Positions 6,348-14,741 of a stretch of DNA of 64,000 bases are shown here, piece after piece. The notes below the pieces were generated by a model. It saw only the letters and a program-made list of their open reading frames with translations. It did no database searches and was not told the DNA's origin. How positions within the stretch are numbered: position 1 is the stretch's first letter; every line of letters begins with the position of its first letter. Made by a program: the position numbers and the translations under genes. Source of the DNA: GCA-002708315 sp964460905 (GTDB taxonomy: Bacteria; Bacteroidota; Bacteroidia; Bacteroidales; F082); contig CAYWRM010000016.1 in assembly GCA_964460905.1 (NCBI GenBank), positions 1 to 64,000 of the forward strand, written 5' to 3'.

Positions 6348-8436
6348 AAATTCTATTCATCTAGTTAGCTTTCTCTTTCTAATTATAACAATCATAACCA
6401 TTAACAATCCACTATCAGCACAAACCATCAACTTCAACGATACAATAAATATCTCAGAAATTGTAGTTACTGCAAACCGTAGTTCAAGGTATGTTGAGAA
6501 CGTGCCTGGAAGAGTAACAATTATCGATTCGAAAACCATCAACAATCTACCTGTTCAAAATGTTGATGAAATATTACGAAGCGTTGCAAATGTAAATGTT
6601 AACCGAAGTTGGGGTATATTTTCTCAAAATGCAAGTGTAACTATGAGGGGGCTCGATGGGAGCGCAAGAGTATTAGTATTACTCGATGGTGTCCCGTTGA
6701 ATAAATCTGCAGGCGGATCAATTAACTGGAATTTAGTATCAATTGATAATATTGACAAAATTGAAGTAATAAAAGGGCCTGCTTCAGCTATTTATGGAAA
6801 TAATGCAATGACTGGAGTAATCAGCATTATTACCAAAAATCCTTCCAAAGCAATACAGGGTAAAGTAGGATTATTTGGTGGCTCTTACGGCACTTTTGGT
6901 GGGGAATTTAATCTATCAGGCACAAATGTAAAAAACAATAAAGGGCTTATTTGGAGTATCAATTCATACTACCGTCAAGGTGCCGGGTATATTCTTGAAC
7001 CATATGAAAGTCGAGATTCTATCAATGTTAAAGCTTCTTTGATGGAATATCATATTGCTGCAAAGCTTGGCTATCAATTTAATAAGAACCATGAACTTGA
7101 GATTAATTTCACAACCTATGATGATCATAGAGATCAAGGTAGAAAAGTATATGAAGAATTGGGTGATTATGTTTCGGTTAGAACTAACTATTTACAGGCA
7201 AATTACAATGGCATTATTAATACAACTCAATTAAATATACTTGCTTTTTATCAATTTGAAAATGAGTTCAAACAAACAGAATCTATTGGTTCGAATTCTG
7301 GTAAATACAAGCTTAGCGATCGTGATTCCCATAAATATGATGGTGGCCTATGGATTAATGCAACAACTTTGATATCTAATAAAAATATTCTTACATATGG
7401 TGTTGATATCAAACGTGGTTCGGCTGATGTAACTAATACTTACTATACTTCCACAGATATACTCAAATACACTGGCATTCTTGATTTCATTGGTTTCTTC
7501 ATTCAAGATGAGATAAAAACCTTTAACGAGAAATTAATTTTTGTTATTGGCGCAAGAATGGATTTTTCAAGATATCATAAAGGACAATTAATTGTAGAAA
7601 ACCCAACATCTAATACCGGCTTTATAGAGCCTTTTGACGAAAACTTTTCAAGTTCAAACTGGAGCGCGTTTAACCCAAAGCTAGCTGCTAAATACAAATT
7701 TAACAAATCATATTCAGTATATATATCATACTCACAAGGCTTTATGCCACCTAAAATTGATGACCTCTCAAAGTCAGGTAAAATTAGAAAAGGGTTTAAA
7801 CTTGCCAATCCAAAACTCGGGCCCGAGTACATAACAAACTATGAATTTGGTACAAGTCTTACTTTTTTTGATAAGTTATCCCTTAAGCCATCCGTTTATT
7901 TATCACTTGGTAAAGATTTTCAGTATTTTGTTGGTACAGGCGATTCAATAGATACGGGTGGAGATGCTCTTGTACCCATCTATCAAAGGCAAAATATTGC
8001 AGAAGTTCAGGTTGTAGGTGCTGAAGTATCAATTAATTATCAGATAAATAATAATTTGAACCTGGCAACAAATTATTCAATCAATAACTCAACAATTAAG
8101 GATTATAAAAAACCGGAATCCTACGACAAAAATCTAACAGGAAAATATATAATCGAAGTTCCTAAGCATATGTTCTATGCCGGATTAACATGGATAAACA
8201 AATATTTTAACACCACTCTTTCTTACAACTATATAAGCAGTCAGTGGTATGACGATGAAAATACTATACTCATTAATTCTTATGATATACTTGATTTTCA
8301 GGTTTCTAAAGAATTTAAGAAAAAATTTAGAATTTCAATAACAATACAAAACATACTCGATAATGAGTTTGTTGACAGAAAGGGGTATTTATCCCCTGGA
8401 AGATATATAATCGCAGAAGTTAAATATAAATTTTAA
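6340..8436 (+). CDS. TonB-dependent outer-membrane receptor
   Basis: From ATG 6340 the protein has 698 residues. It has a signal peptide ending NNPLSAQ, a plug domain (EIVVTANRSSRYVENVPG, then VTMRGLDGSARVLVLLDGVP and IEVIKGPASAIYGNNAMTGVI), and a 22-strand-type barrel that ends in Tyr-Lys-Phe as outer-membrane barrels do. The frame is open back to a GTG at 6223 that overlaps the lipoprotein stop, but those 39 codons are mostly the inverted-repeat element and would precede the signal peptide. It imports a scarce ligand using TonB energy. The flanking modE-like, moeA and moaA genes and the upstream operator suggest a molybdenum/tungsten compound rather than iron or cobalamin; this is inference. 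Confidence 0.9.
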   Translation: MTKNSIHLVSFLFLIITIITINNPLSAQTINFNDTINISEIVVTANRSSRYVENVPGRVTIIDSKTINNLPVQNVDEILRSVANVNVNRSWGIFSQNASVTMRGLDGSARVLVLLDGVPLNKSAGGSINWNLVSIDNIDKIEVIKGPASAIYGNNAMTGVISIITKNPSKAIQGKVGLFGGSYGTFGGEFNLSGTNVKNNKGLIWSINSYYRQGAGYILEPYESRDSINVKASLMEYHIAAKLGYQFNKNHELEINFTTYDDHRDQGRKVYEELGDYVSVRTNYLQANYNGIINTTQLNILAFYQFENEFKQTESIGSNSGKYKLSDRDSHKYDGGLWINATTLISNKNILTYGVDIKRGSADVTNTYYTSTDILKYTGILDFIGFFIQDEIKTFNEKLIFVIGARMDFSRYHKGQLIVENPTSNTGFIEPFDENFSSSNWSAFNPKLAAKYKFNKSYSVYISYSQGFMPPKIDDLSKSGKIRKGFKLANPKLGPEYITNYEFGTSLTFFDKLSLKPSVYLSLGKDFQYFVGTGDSIDTGGDALVPIYQRQNIAEVQVVGAEVSINYQINNNLNLATNYSINNSTIKDYKKPESYDKNLTGKYIIEVPKHMFYAGLTWINKYFNTTLSYNYISSQWYDDENTILINSYDILDFQVSKEFKKKFRISITIQNILDNEFVDRKGYLSPGRYIIAEVKYKF

Positions 8437-8440
8437 ACAG

Positions 8441-9289
8441 ATGAAAAAAATTACACTAGCAAAAGTTATTTCAATTATATATTTAGTTGGAATAATACAA
8501 ATTATTTCCGTTTCACAAGACACAATTGTTCAATGGACATTTCCAACTAATGCAGCTGAAGCAGATGGTGGAGTTATCGAAGCCAATTTAACCAAAGTGA
8601 TTGAAACAGCTGGCGGAACAAGTGGAATTGAATTTAAAAATGGAATAACAACTAAAGCAGCACAAGCAACAGGTTGGGATAATGGTGCAGATGAAAAAAA
8701 ATGGAAAGTGGAATTTGAAACTACCGGATATTCTAATCTAAAATTATCATCAATTGTAACCTCAGGTGGGTCAAACCCGGGACCCAGAGACTTTAAAGTA
8801 CAATATAAACATGATGATAGCGATTGGATTGATATTGCAGGTTCTGAATTTCAAACAGCAAATGACTGGACAACAGGAGTCTTGTCTGAGCTTCCGATTC
8901 CAGATGTATGCGATGATCAGGCTAACATTAAAATCAGATGGATTATGACTTCTGACACAGCTACTGATGGCTCCATTTTAGCAATAACGGGGATTTCAAA
9001 AATTGATAATATTTACTTTACGGGAGACTTAATCGGTGGAGATTATGAGGTATCTTCGGTTAAATCGGTAAAAATATATCCAAATCCCGCAACAGATTTC
9101 CTTGACATCCGTTGTGAGTCAACAATGAAAATAGGGATGTACAATGTTAATGGACAACAAGTAATTAATACACAGTCAGTAATTCATCAAAGAATTGATA
9201 TTTCTTTTTTAAACTCAGGGATCTATTTATTAAAAATTGAAAATCCGAAAGACAATTCTGTAGTTTTGCAAAAAATTATTGTACAATAA
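8441..9289 (+). CDS. T9SS-secreted protein of the receptor operon
   Basis: This 282-residue exported protein begins four bases after the receptor stop. It has an N-terminal signal, a beta-rich region of about 180 residues (TGWDNGADEKKWKVEFETTGYSNL, DFKVQYKHDDSDWIDI) resembling carbohydrate-binding or lamin-like sandwiches, and a C-terminal sorting domain from about 205 (VKIYPNPATDFLDI, YNVNGQQV, SGIYLLKI, ending KIIVQ). The T9SS signal implies cell-surface or released location. Being last of the lipoprotein/receptor/secreted trio, it may capture or process the ligand. No enzyme motif was recognised. Confidence 0.75.
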   Translation: MKKITLAKVISIIYLVGIIQIISVSQDTIVQWTFPTNAAEADGGVIEANLTKVIETAGGTSGIEFKNGITTKAAQATGWDNGADEKKWKVEFETTGYSNLKLSSIVTSGGSNPGPRDFKVQYKHDDSDWIDIAGSEFQTANDWTTGVLSELPIPDVCDDQANIKIRWIMTSDTATDGSILAITGISKIDNIYFTGDLIGGDYEVSSVKSVKIYPNPATDFLDIRCESTMKIGMYNVNGQQVINTQSVIHQRIDISFLNSGIYLLKIENPKDNSVVLQKIIVQ

Positions 9290-9299
9290 AACTGATACT

Positions 9300-9328
9300 A
9301 ACCTTTCAGGTAAAAAACCTGAAAGGTT
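9300..9328. repeat. Perfect palindromic intergenic repeat
   Basis: AACCTTTCAGGT and ACCTGAAAGGTT form perfect 12-bp arms around five A bases. No U-tract follows on either strand, so it is not a standard terminator. The same word is, from memory, a frequent intergenic palindrome in Bacteroidota. It separates the uptake genes from moeA, and RNA folding here could protect or uncouple the messages. Confidence 0.7.
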
Positions 9329-9348
9329 AAAAATAAATACATATCATA

Positions 9349-10530
9349 ATGATAAAATTTGAAGAAGCCTTTGATATAGTTCTTAACTCAGTAAATTTTA
9401 ATCTTCAATGCGAAAGAATAAATTTCGAAGATTCATTAGGCCGAATTCTTGCTGAAGATGTATATTCAGACATTAACATGCCACCTTTCGATAAATCAGC
9501 AATGGATGGTTTTGCATGCAGAAGAGCAGATATTAAGAATATACTTGAAGTAATTGAGGTGCTTCCTGCTGGCAAAATCCCTAAAAAGAAGGTTGGGGAA
9601 AACCAATGCACAAAAATTATGACCGGTGCAATTATTCCTGATGGTGCCGATTGTGTTATTATAGTTGAACATACCAAAGAAGTAGACAAGAACAAAATCA
9701 AATTTGCCTTTGAATATACAAATAATAACATTTGTTATTTTGCTGAAGACATTAAAAAAGATGACTTAGTTCTGAAAAAAGGTATTGAGATAAAGCCTCA
9801 ACATATTGCAATTATGGCATCAGTTGGATACACTCAGGTTCTCGTGTCTAAACAACCAAAAATTGGGATTATATCAACAGGTGATGAGCTTGTTGAACCT
9901 AATATTTTTCCTGGTAAGTCACAAATACGTAATAGTAATGGTCATCAGTTGGTAGCTCAGGTAAATCGAATAGGTGCTATACCTAATTACATCGGAATTG
10001 CAGAAGACTCCGAAGAAGTAACATACAATACAATTTCAAAAGCACTTGAAGAGAACGATATTGTACTACTTACCGGTGGAGTTTCAATGGGCGATTTTGA
10101 TTTTGTGCCCGAAATAATGACAAAAATAGGTGTTAAAATTAAATTTGAATCAGTGGCAGTAAAACCCGGGAAGCCAACTACTTTTGGAACATTTGGAAAA
10201 GAAAAATTTATTTTCGGACTGCCTGGTAATCCTGTTTCATCATATACTCAATTTGAGCTTTTAGTAAAGCCGTTAATATTAAAATTAATGGGGGCAGCTA
10301 ACCTAACAAAAACAATTACACTACCAATGGGTGGCGAGTATAGCAGACGAAAATCTGCCAGAAAAGCATTTATACCAATCTGTATTAAAGATGATGGAAA
10401 AGCATACCCCGTTGAATATCATGGATCAGCACATATTCATTCATATGTTTTTGCTGATGGGATAACATTCATAGAAGTTGGTAAACAAAAATTAGAAATA
10501 GGAGAATTAGTTGATGTACGACAAATTTAA
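9349..10530 (+). CDS. moeA: Molybdopterin molybdenumtransferase
   Basis: This 393-residue protein inserts molybdate into adenylylated molybdopterin. Motifs are MPPFDKSAMDGFA at 44-56, MTGAIIPDGAD at 91-101, STGDEL at 176-181, TGGVSMGDFDF at 242-252 and GLPGNPVSS at 290-298; the C-terminal beta-barrel domain follows. Length is normal for MoeA. ATG 9349 follows the palindrome closely. The 3' end overlaps moaA by 17 bases, showing tight coupling. It is the first gene of the moeA-moaA-moaC-MOSC/MogA block. Confidence 0.95.
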   Translation: MIKFEEAFDIVLNSVNFNLQCERINFEDSLGRILAEDVYSDINMPPFDKSAMDGFACRRADIKNILEVIEVLPAGKIPKKKVGENQCTKIMTGAIIPDGADCVIIVEHTKEVDKNKIKFAFEYTNNNICYFAEDIKKDDLVLKKGIEIKPQHIAIMASVGYTQVLVSKQPKIGIISTGDELVEPNIFPGKSQIRNSNGHQLVAQVNRIGAIPNYIGIAEDSEEVTYNTISKALEENDIVLLTGGVSMGDFDFVPEIMTKIGVKIKFESVAVKPGKPTTFGTFGKEKFIFGLPGNPVSSYTQFELLVKPLILKLMGAANLTKTITLPMGGEYSRRKSARKAFIPICIKDDGKAYPVEYHGSAHIHSYVFADGITFIEVGKQKLEIGELVDVRQI

Positions 10531-11314
10531 TAGGAAAATAAACTATCTGCGAATTTCAGTTACCGACCGTTGTAACTTGAGATGCACTTATTGTATGCCA
10601 GAAACAGGAATACAACTCATTAATCATTCTGATATAATTTCGTTTGAAGAAATTGTTGATATAGTTAGAATAAGTGTAAATCTCGGAATTGATAAAATAA
10701 GATTAACAGGCGGTGAGCCTTTGGTAAGAAAAGGAATTGTTGATCTTGTTAGGATGATTGCAGAAATACCCGGAATTAAAGATTTTGGGTTAACAACAAA
10801 TGGTATAACCCTAAAAAAACACGCATTAGCACTTAAAGAGGCTGGGTTACATCGTGTAAATGTAAGCCTTGATACACTAAATCCGGAAAGATATCATCAA
10901 ATAACAAGACTTGGCCATATTGAAGATGTGTTAGAAGGAATTTTTGAAGCAAAAAAAGTTGGTTTAACTCCTGTTAAAATCAATTGTGTGATTAAAAAAT
11001 CATCTCAAGAACCTGATGCTTTAGAGGTAGCTGAATTCTGTAAAAATAATAATTTCCAGGTTCGTTACATCCACCAAATGGAATTGAGCATGGGTCATTT
11101 TTCAGTTGTTGAAGGTGGAGAAGGAGGTGATTGTAAAATATGCAACCGGCTACGATTAACAGCAAATGGAAATATAAAGCCATGTCTTTTTAACAATCTG
11201 GAGTATAATATCAAAGAATTTGGTATTGAAGGCGCAATAGCCAAAGCACTAAAACATAAACCAAAATGCGGAAGTATCAATACTAACGGAACATTTTATA
11301 ATATTGGTGGATAG
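10514..11314 (+). CDS. moaA: GTP 3',8-cyclase, shortened form
   Basis: This radical SAM enzyme performs the first step of molybdopterin synthesis (GTP to 3',8-cyclo-GTP). It has the SAM cluster CNLRCTYC (Cys 20, 24, 27), TGGEPLVRK near 65-73, and NVSLDTL near 116-122. The second cluster motif is CKICNRLRL with Cys 207, 210 and 224 (CxxC-13-C), and the C-terminus is Gly-Gly as in active MoaA. It is 266 residues against about 325-330. The missing stretch lies between VRYIHQM (FIEYMP in E. coli) and the second cluster, replaced by a short Gly-rich linker GGEGGD. A TTG directly before the ATG could also start it. All metal ligands remain, so it is probably functional. Confidence 0.9.
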   Translation: MYDKFNRKINYLRISVTDRCNLRCTYCMPETGIQLINHSDIISFEEIVDIVRISVNLGIDKIRLTGGEPLVRKGIVDLVRMIAEIPGIKDFGLTTNGITLKKHALALKEAGLHRVNVSLDTLNPERYHQITRLGHIEDVLEGIFEAKKVGLTPVKINCVIKKSSQEPDALEVAEFCKNNNFQVRYIHQMELSMGHFSVVEGGEGGDCKICNRLRLTANGNIKPCLFNNLEYNIKEFGIEGAIAKALKHKPKCGSINTNGTFYNIGG

Positions 11315-11317
11315 GCA

Positions 11318-11364
11318 GACCTTCCAGAGTGCGTTCCCGATAATTATCAGGATGGAAAAGTCTA
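11318..11364. repeat. Palindromic element inside the moa operon
   Basis: The moaA-moaC gap holds GACCTTCCAG at 11318-11327 and GGAAAAGTC near its right end, forming imperfect outer arms, with a nested dyad CCGATAATTATCAGG in the middle. The outer arm GACCTTCCAG recurs in reverse orientation at 26355-26364 within another palindrome, so both probably belong to one REP-like family. Confidence 0.55.
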
Positions 11365-11383
11365 AAAAAAAACAACTAAGAAT

Positions 11384-11836
11384 ATGAAAAAACTAAGTCA
11401 TACTAACAACAAGGGCAAAGCCAACATGGTAGATGTTGGTCACAAACCAAATCAAATAAGAATAGCTAAGGCAGAAGGCTTTATTAGCTTAAATGAAGAA
11501 ACAATAAGGCTGATTGTTGATAATGAAATGAAAAAAGGGGATGTTCTTTCAATAGCTGAAATAGCTGGTATTCAGGGAGCAAAGCGAACCAGCGACCTGA
11601 TTCCTTTGTGTCATCCACTACAACTCACCAAAGTAGATGTAGTAGCTACAATTGAAGAAAATGGAGTTAGAATTGTTGGTATAGCAAAATGCATTGGGCA
11701 AACCGGTGTGGAGATGGAAGCCTTAAATGGAGTAAGTATTGGGCTATTAACTATCTACGATATGTGTAAGGCTGTAGATAAAAATATGATTATAAGCGAG
11801 ATAAAATTGATTGAGAAAACAAAGAAAGACATATAA
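11384..11836 (+). CDS. moaC: Cyclic pyranopterin monophosphate synthase
   Basis: This 150-residue protein converts the MoaA product to cyclic pyranopterin monophosphate. Diagnostic segments are ANMVDVG at 13-19, LIPLCHPLQL at 72-81, TGVEMEALNGVSIGLLTIYDMCKAVDK at 107-133, including the Asp126 and Lys129 pair that corresponds to the E. coli catalytic residues. Length is slightly below the usual 160. It lies two bases before the MOSC-MogA fusion gene. MoaD and MoaE, which add sulfur in the next step, are not in the window. Confidence 0.95.
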   Translation: MKKLSHTNNKGKANMVDVGHKPNQIRIAKAEGFISLNEETIRLIVDNEMKKGDVLSIAEIAGIQGAKRTSDLIPLCHPLQLTKVDVVATIEENGVRIVGIAKCIGQTGVEMEALNGVSIGLLTIYDMCKAVDKNMIISEIKLIEKTKKDI

Positions 11837-11838
11837 AA

Positions 11839-12774
11839 ATGACGAAGAGAACAATAAAAATAATAAGTACAAATATTTCAACAGAAAAAGGAACAATTAA
11901 AAAACCGGTTGAGTTTATTGAACTTAATAATCTTGGTATAAAGAATGATGCACATTCAGGTAGTTGGCATCGACAAGTTAGTATGCTGGGAACTGAAAGT
12001 TTTGATAAATTCTCAAAAGAAGCAGGTAGAAAAATCGAATTTGGTGAATTTGCTGAAAATATTACTACTCAAGGAATGGAGATTTATAGGACCTCGCCAC
12101 TTGACAGATTTATCAGCAAAAATATTGAGTTAGAAGTCACCCAAATAGGTAAAAAATGTCATGGCGACTCATGTGCAATTTATCGCGAAGTTGGAAATTG
12201 CGTAATGCCAAAAGAAGGAATATTTGTACGAGTTATTCGTGGAGGAAAACTACAGGAAGGTGAGGTACTTGAGTATCACCCAAAAACATTCAACACATTA
12301 ATTATTACACTAAGTGATAGAGCTAGCAAAGGTGAATATGAAGATAAAAGCGGGCCAAAAGTAAAAGAAGCAATTACAACATTCTTTGAGATGAATAATT
12401 TCAAATATGAAATTGAAAGCAAAATTATTCCCGATGATGAAAGTAAACTTCAAAACATCCTTAAAAATACAAAGGACAATTACGATTTTATATTCACGAC
12501 AGGTGGAACCGGAATTGGGCACAGGGATATTACTGTTGATGTAGTTAAACCACTTCTGGATAAAGAAATTCCTGGCATAATGGATATGATCAGGATGAAA
12601 TATGGTATGGAAAAACCAAATGCACTAATCAGTAGAAGTGTTGCAGGGTTAATGAATAATACGATGGTTTTCACACTTCCCGGAAGTGTAAGAGCCGTAA
12701 ACGAATACATGGCTGAAATTACAAAAGTACTACGTCATCTTGTTTTAATGTTATACAACATTGATGCGCATTAG
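11839..12774 (+). CDS. MOSC domain fused to MogA/MoaB molybdopterin adenylyltransferase
   Basis: This 311-residue two-domain protein has an N-terminal MOSC domain at about 1-148 (NDAHSGSWHRQVSMLG, KKCHGDSCAIY, GIFVRVIRGG), a fold that binds molybdenum cofactor or carries sulfur. The C-terminal MogA/MoaB domain at about 150-311 has LITLSDRASKGEYEDKSGP, TTGGTGIGHRDIT at 220-232 and LPGSVRAV. The second half should adenylylate molybdopterin before MoeA acts. Fusion suggests the cofactor passes directly between the steps. It ends the operon and is followed by a long hairpin with a T-run. Confidence 0.92.
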   Translation: MTKRTIKIISTNISTEKGTIKKPVEFIELNNLGIKNDAHSGSWHRQVSMLGTESFDKFSKEAGRKIEFGEFAENITTQGMEIYRTSPLDRFISKNIELEVTQIGKKCHGDSCAIYREVGNCVMPKEGIFVRVIRGGKLQEGEVLEYHPKTFNTLIITLSDRASKGEYEDKSGPKVKEAITTFFEMNNFKYEIESKIIPDDESKLQNILKNTKDNYDFIFTTGGTGIGHRDITVDVVKPLLDKEIPGIMDMIRMKYGMEKPNALISRSVAGLMNNTMVFTLPGSVRAVNEYMAEITKVLRHLVLMLYNIDAH

Positions 12775-12780
12775 AATCTA

Positions 12781-12861
12781 GATTGAGGTTAAGAGTATTA
12801 GGTTGAGATATTACACTCAGATTTTCTCAACCTCAACCTTAACCTAAACCTCAACCTTTTT
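12781..12861 (+). terminator. Long word-built hairpin and terminator after the molybdopterin genes
   Basis: A left arm ending GGTTAAGAGTATTAGGTTGA pairs imperfectly with a right arm made of tandem AACCTN words (12825-12856) and is followed by a T-run. It can form a long stem and act as terminator. The arms consist of repeated 6-base words, like other hairpins in this window. Confidence 0.6.
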
Positions 12862-12895
12862 CTTTTTCATTTATGTTTTTTAACTCCACATTTCC

Positions 12896-12903
12896 TATTT
12901 TTG
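12896..12903 (+). promoter_or_regulatory. Predicted -7 element for ftcD
   Basis: TATTTTTG followed by C fits TAnnTTTG. It covers the TTG at 12901 that could extend the reading frame upstream, so translation must begin later, at ATG 12934. Transcription would start near 12910. Confidence 0.6.
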
Positions 12904-12933
12904 CAATCCAAGTTTTACTTTAACAGAAATTAC

Positions 12934-14631
12934 ATGAGACAACTTATAGAATGTGTTCCTAATTTTAGCGAAGGTCGTGATATAACCATCATAAAACAGA
13001 TAACTGACGAAATTGAAAAAATTGAAGGTGTAAAATTACTTGATGTTGACCCTGGAGCTGCAACAAACCGTACTGTTGTTACTTTTGTAGGTACTCCTGA
13101 TGAGGTTGTCGAAGCTGCTTTTGTAGCTGTAAAAAAGGCTGCTGAAGTTATTGATATGCGCCACCAGAAAGGTGAGCATCCACGCTTCGGGGCAACTGAT
13201 GTATGTCCGTTTGTTCCGGTTTCAAATATTACTATGGAAGAAACTGTAGAATATGCACGTAAGTTAGCCAAGCGCATCGGTGATGAACTTAAAATACCCG
13301 TTTATTGTTATGAAAATGCTGCTTTCACAGATGATAGAAGAAATTTAGCAACCTGTCGTTCAGGTGAATATGAAGGGTTAAAAGAAAAATTAGCCGATCC
13401 ACACTGGAAACCTGACTTTGGTCCTGCCGAATTTAATGAACGCGTTGCAGGAAGTGGAGTAACTGCTGTTGGTGCACGTGATTTTCTTGTGGCATTTAAC
13501 GTAAACCTGAATACAACTTCTACACGTCGTGCAAATGCCATTGCTTTCGATGTTCGTGAGCGTGGAAGAACAAAAAGAGAAGGAAATCCCGTAACAGGTA
13601 AGATTGTTAAAGATGAAAATGGAAAATCTGTAATGATTCCAGGTTCGCTAAAAGCAGTTAAAGGAATTGGTTGGTTTATAGAAGAATATGGCGTTGCTCA
13701 AATTTCTATGAACCTCACAAACATAAGTATTACACCAGTTCACATTGCTTTCGATGAAGTTAGCAAAAAGGCTGAAGAGAGGGGCATAAGAGCTACGGGT
13801 TCCGAATTAGTAGGACTTATTCCATTAGAAGCTATGCTGGATGCAGGTAGATATTTCCTATCTAAACAGAAGCGTTCATTAGGTGTTGACAATGATGAAC
13901 TTATTAAAATTGCAATAAAATCAATGGGGCTGGATGATTTGAAACCATTTATCCCAAAAGAAAGAATAATAGAATATTTACTTGAAAGCCATGATAAGAA
14001 ACTTGTTGACATGACATTAACTGGTTTCGCTAATGAAACTGCTTCTGAATCACCTGCACCCGGTGGAGGCTCAATTGCTGCTTACACAGGAGTTTTAGGA
14101 GTTTCCTTAGGTACTATGGTAGCCAATTTAAGTGCCCACAAAAGAGGCTGGGACGATCGTTGGGAAGAATTTTCTGATTGGGCACAACAAGGTCAAAAAT
14201 ATAAAGATGAGTTATTAAGACTTGTAGATGAGGACACAAATGCTTTCAATAAAATTATGGATGCATTTGGACTTCCCAAAAAAACTGAAGAAGAGAAGAA
14301 GCTAAGGAAAGAAGCCATAGAAAATTCATCAAAATATGCAATGGAAATTCCTTTTAAAGTGATGGATACTTCATACAGGTCGATAGAAGTAATGCGAGCT
14401 ATGGCTGAGAATGGTAACCCAAATTCAGTATCTGATGCAGGAGTTGGTGCCCTATGTGCTTTAGCAGCAGTTGAAGGAGCATTCCTAAATGTTAAAATTA
14501 ATGCTTCAGGTATTGACGACAAAGTTTTTACTAATAATTTGATTAAGAAAGGGGATGAAATTGCCAAAAAAACAAAAAGTTGTAGGGATGCAATTATAGA
14601 AACTGTTGAACAGAAAATACGAGAGATGTAA
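12934..14631 (+). CDS. ftcD: Glutamate formimidoyltransferase / formimidoyltetrahydrofolate cyclodeaminase
   Basis: From ATG 12934 this is a 565-residue bifunctional enzyme of histidine degradation. It moves the formimino group from formiminoglutamate to tetrahydrofolate, then releases ammonia to give methenyl-THF. The N-terminal transferase domain starts MRQLIECVPNFSEGRD and spans about 1-330 (DPGAATNRTVVTFVG, GEHPRFGATDVCPFVPV). The cyclodeaminase domain starts near 355 (GFANETASESPAPGGGSIAAY) and runs to the end. The two activities are separate proteins in many bacteria, but the fusion is common in Bacteroidota. The partner hutI lies 43 kb away. It has its own promoter and a hairpin follows. 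Confidence 0.95.
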   Translation: MRQLIECVPNFSEGRDITIIKQITDEIEKIEGVKLLDVDPGAATNRTVVTFVGTPDEVVEAAFVAVKKAAEVIDMRHQKGEHPRFGATDVCPFVPVSNITMEETVEYARKLAKRIGDELKIPVYCYENAAFTDDRRNLATCRSGEYEGLKEKLADPHWKPDFGPAEFNERVAGSGVTAVGARDFLVAFNVNLNTTSTRRANAIAFDVRERGRTKREGNPVTGKIVKDENGKSVMIPGSLKAVKGIGWFIEEYGVAQISMNLTNISITPVHIAFDEVSKKAEERGIRATGSELVGLIPLEAMLDAGRYFLSKQKRSLGVDNDELIKIAIKSMGLDDLKPFIPKERIIEYLLESHDKKLVDMTLTGFANETASESPAPGGGSIAAYTGVLGVSLGTMVANLSAHKRGWDDRWEEFSDWAQQGQKYKDELLRLVDEDTNAFNKIMDAFGLPKKTEEEKKLRKEAIENSSKYAMEIPFKVMDTSYRSIEVMRAMAENGNPNSVSDAGVGALCALAAVEGAFLNVKINASGIDDKVFTNNLIKKGDEIAKKTKSCRDAIIETVEQKIREM

Positions 14632-14696
14632 GGAAGACCGAAGTCGGAAGTCCGAAGCTTAGATTCAGACTTCGGACTTCAGACTTCCACTTTTAA
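14632..14696 (+). terminator. Hairpin terminator after ftcD
   Basis: GAAGTCCGAAG (14647-14657) and CTTCGGACTTC (14670-14680) pair perfectly over 11 bp, with extra pairing outward and a weak T-run (CTTTTAATTT). The right flank repeats the 7-base word GACTTCN several times. It would stop ftcD transcription before marC. Confidence 0.6.
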
Positions 14697-14741
14697 TTTC
14701 AGACTTCTGACTACAAACTTCCACGCCTAACAATATCTACA

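Noticed and set aside
9300..9328. Palindrome as a terminator for the T9SS gene
   Set aside because: No T-run follows the stem on either strand; it fits a dispersed palindromic repeat better.
9340..9346. CATATCA before moeA as a ModE-like half site
   Set aside because: The expected left half-site 10 bases upstream is absent.
12901..12933. TTG start for ftcD
   Set aside because: The codon lies inside the predicted -7 box and the extra residues do not match the family.
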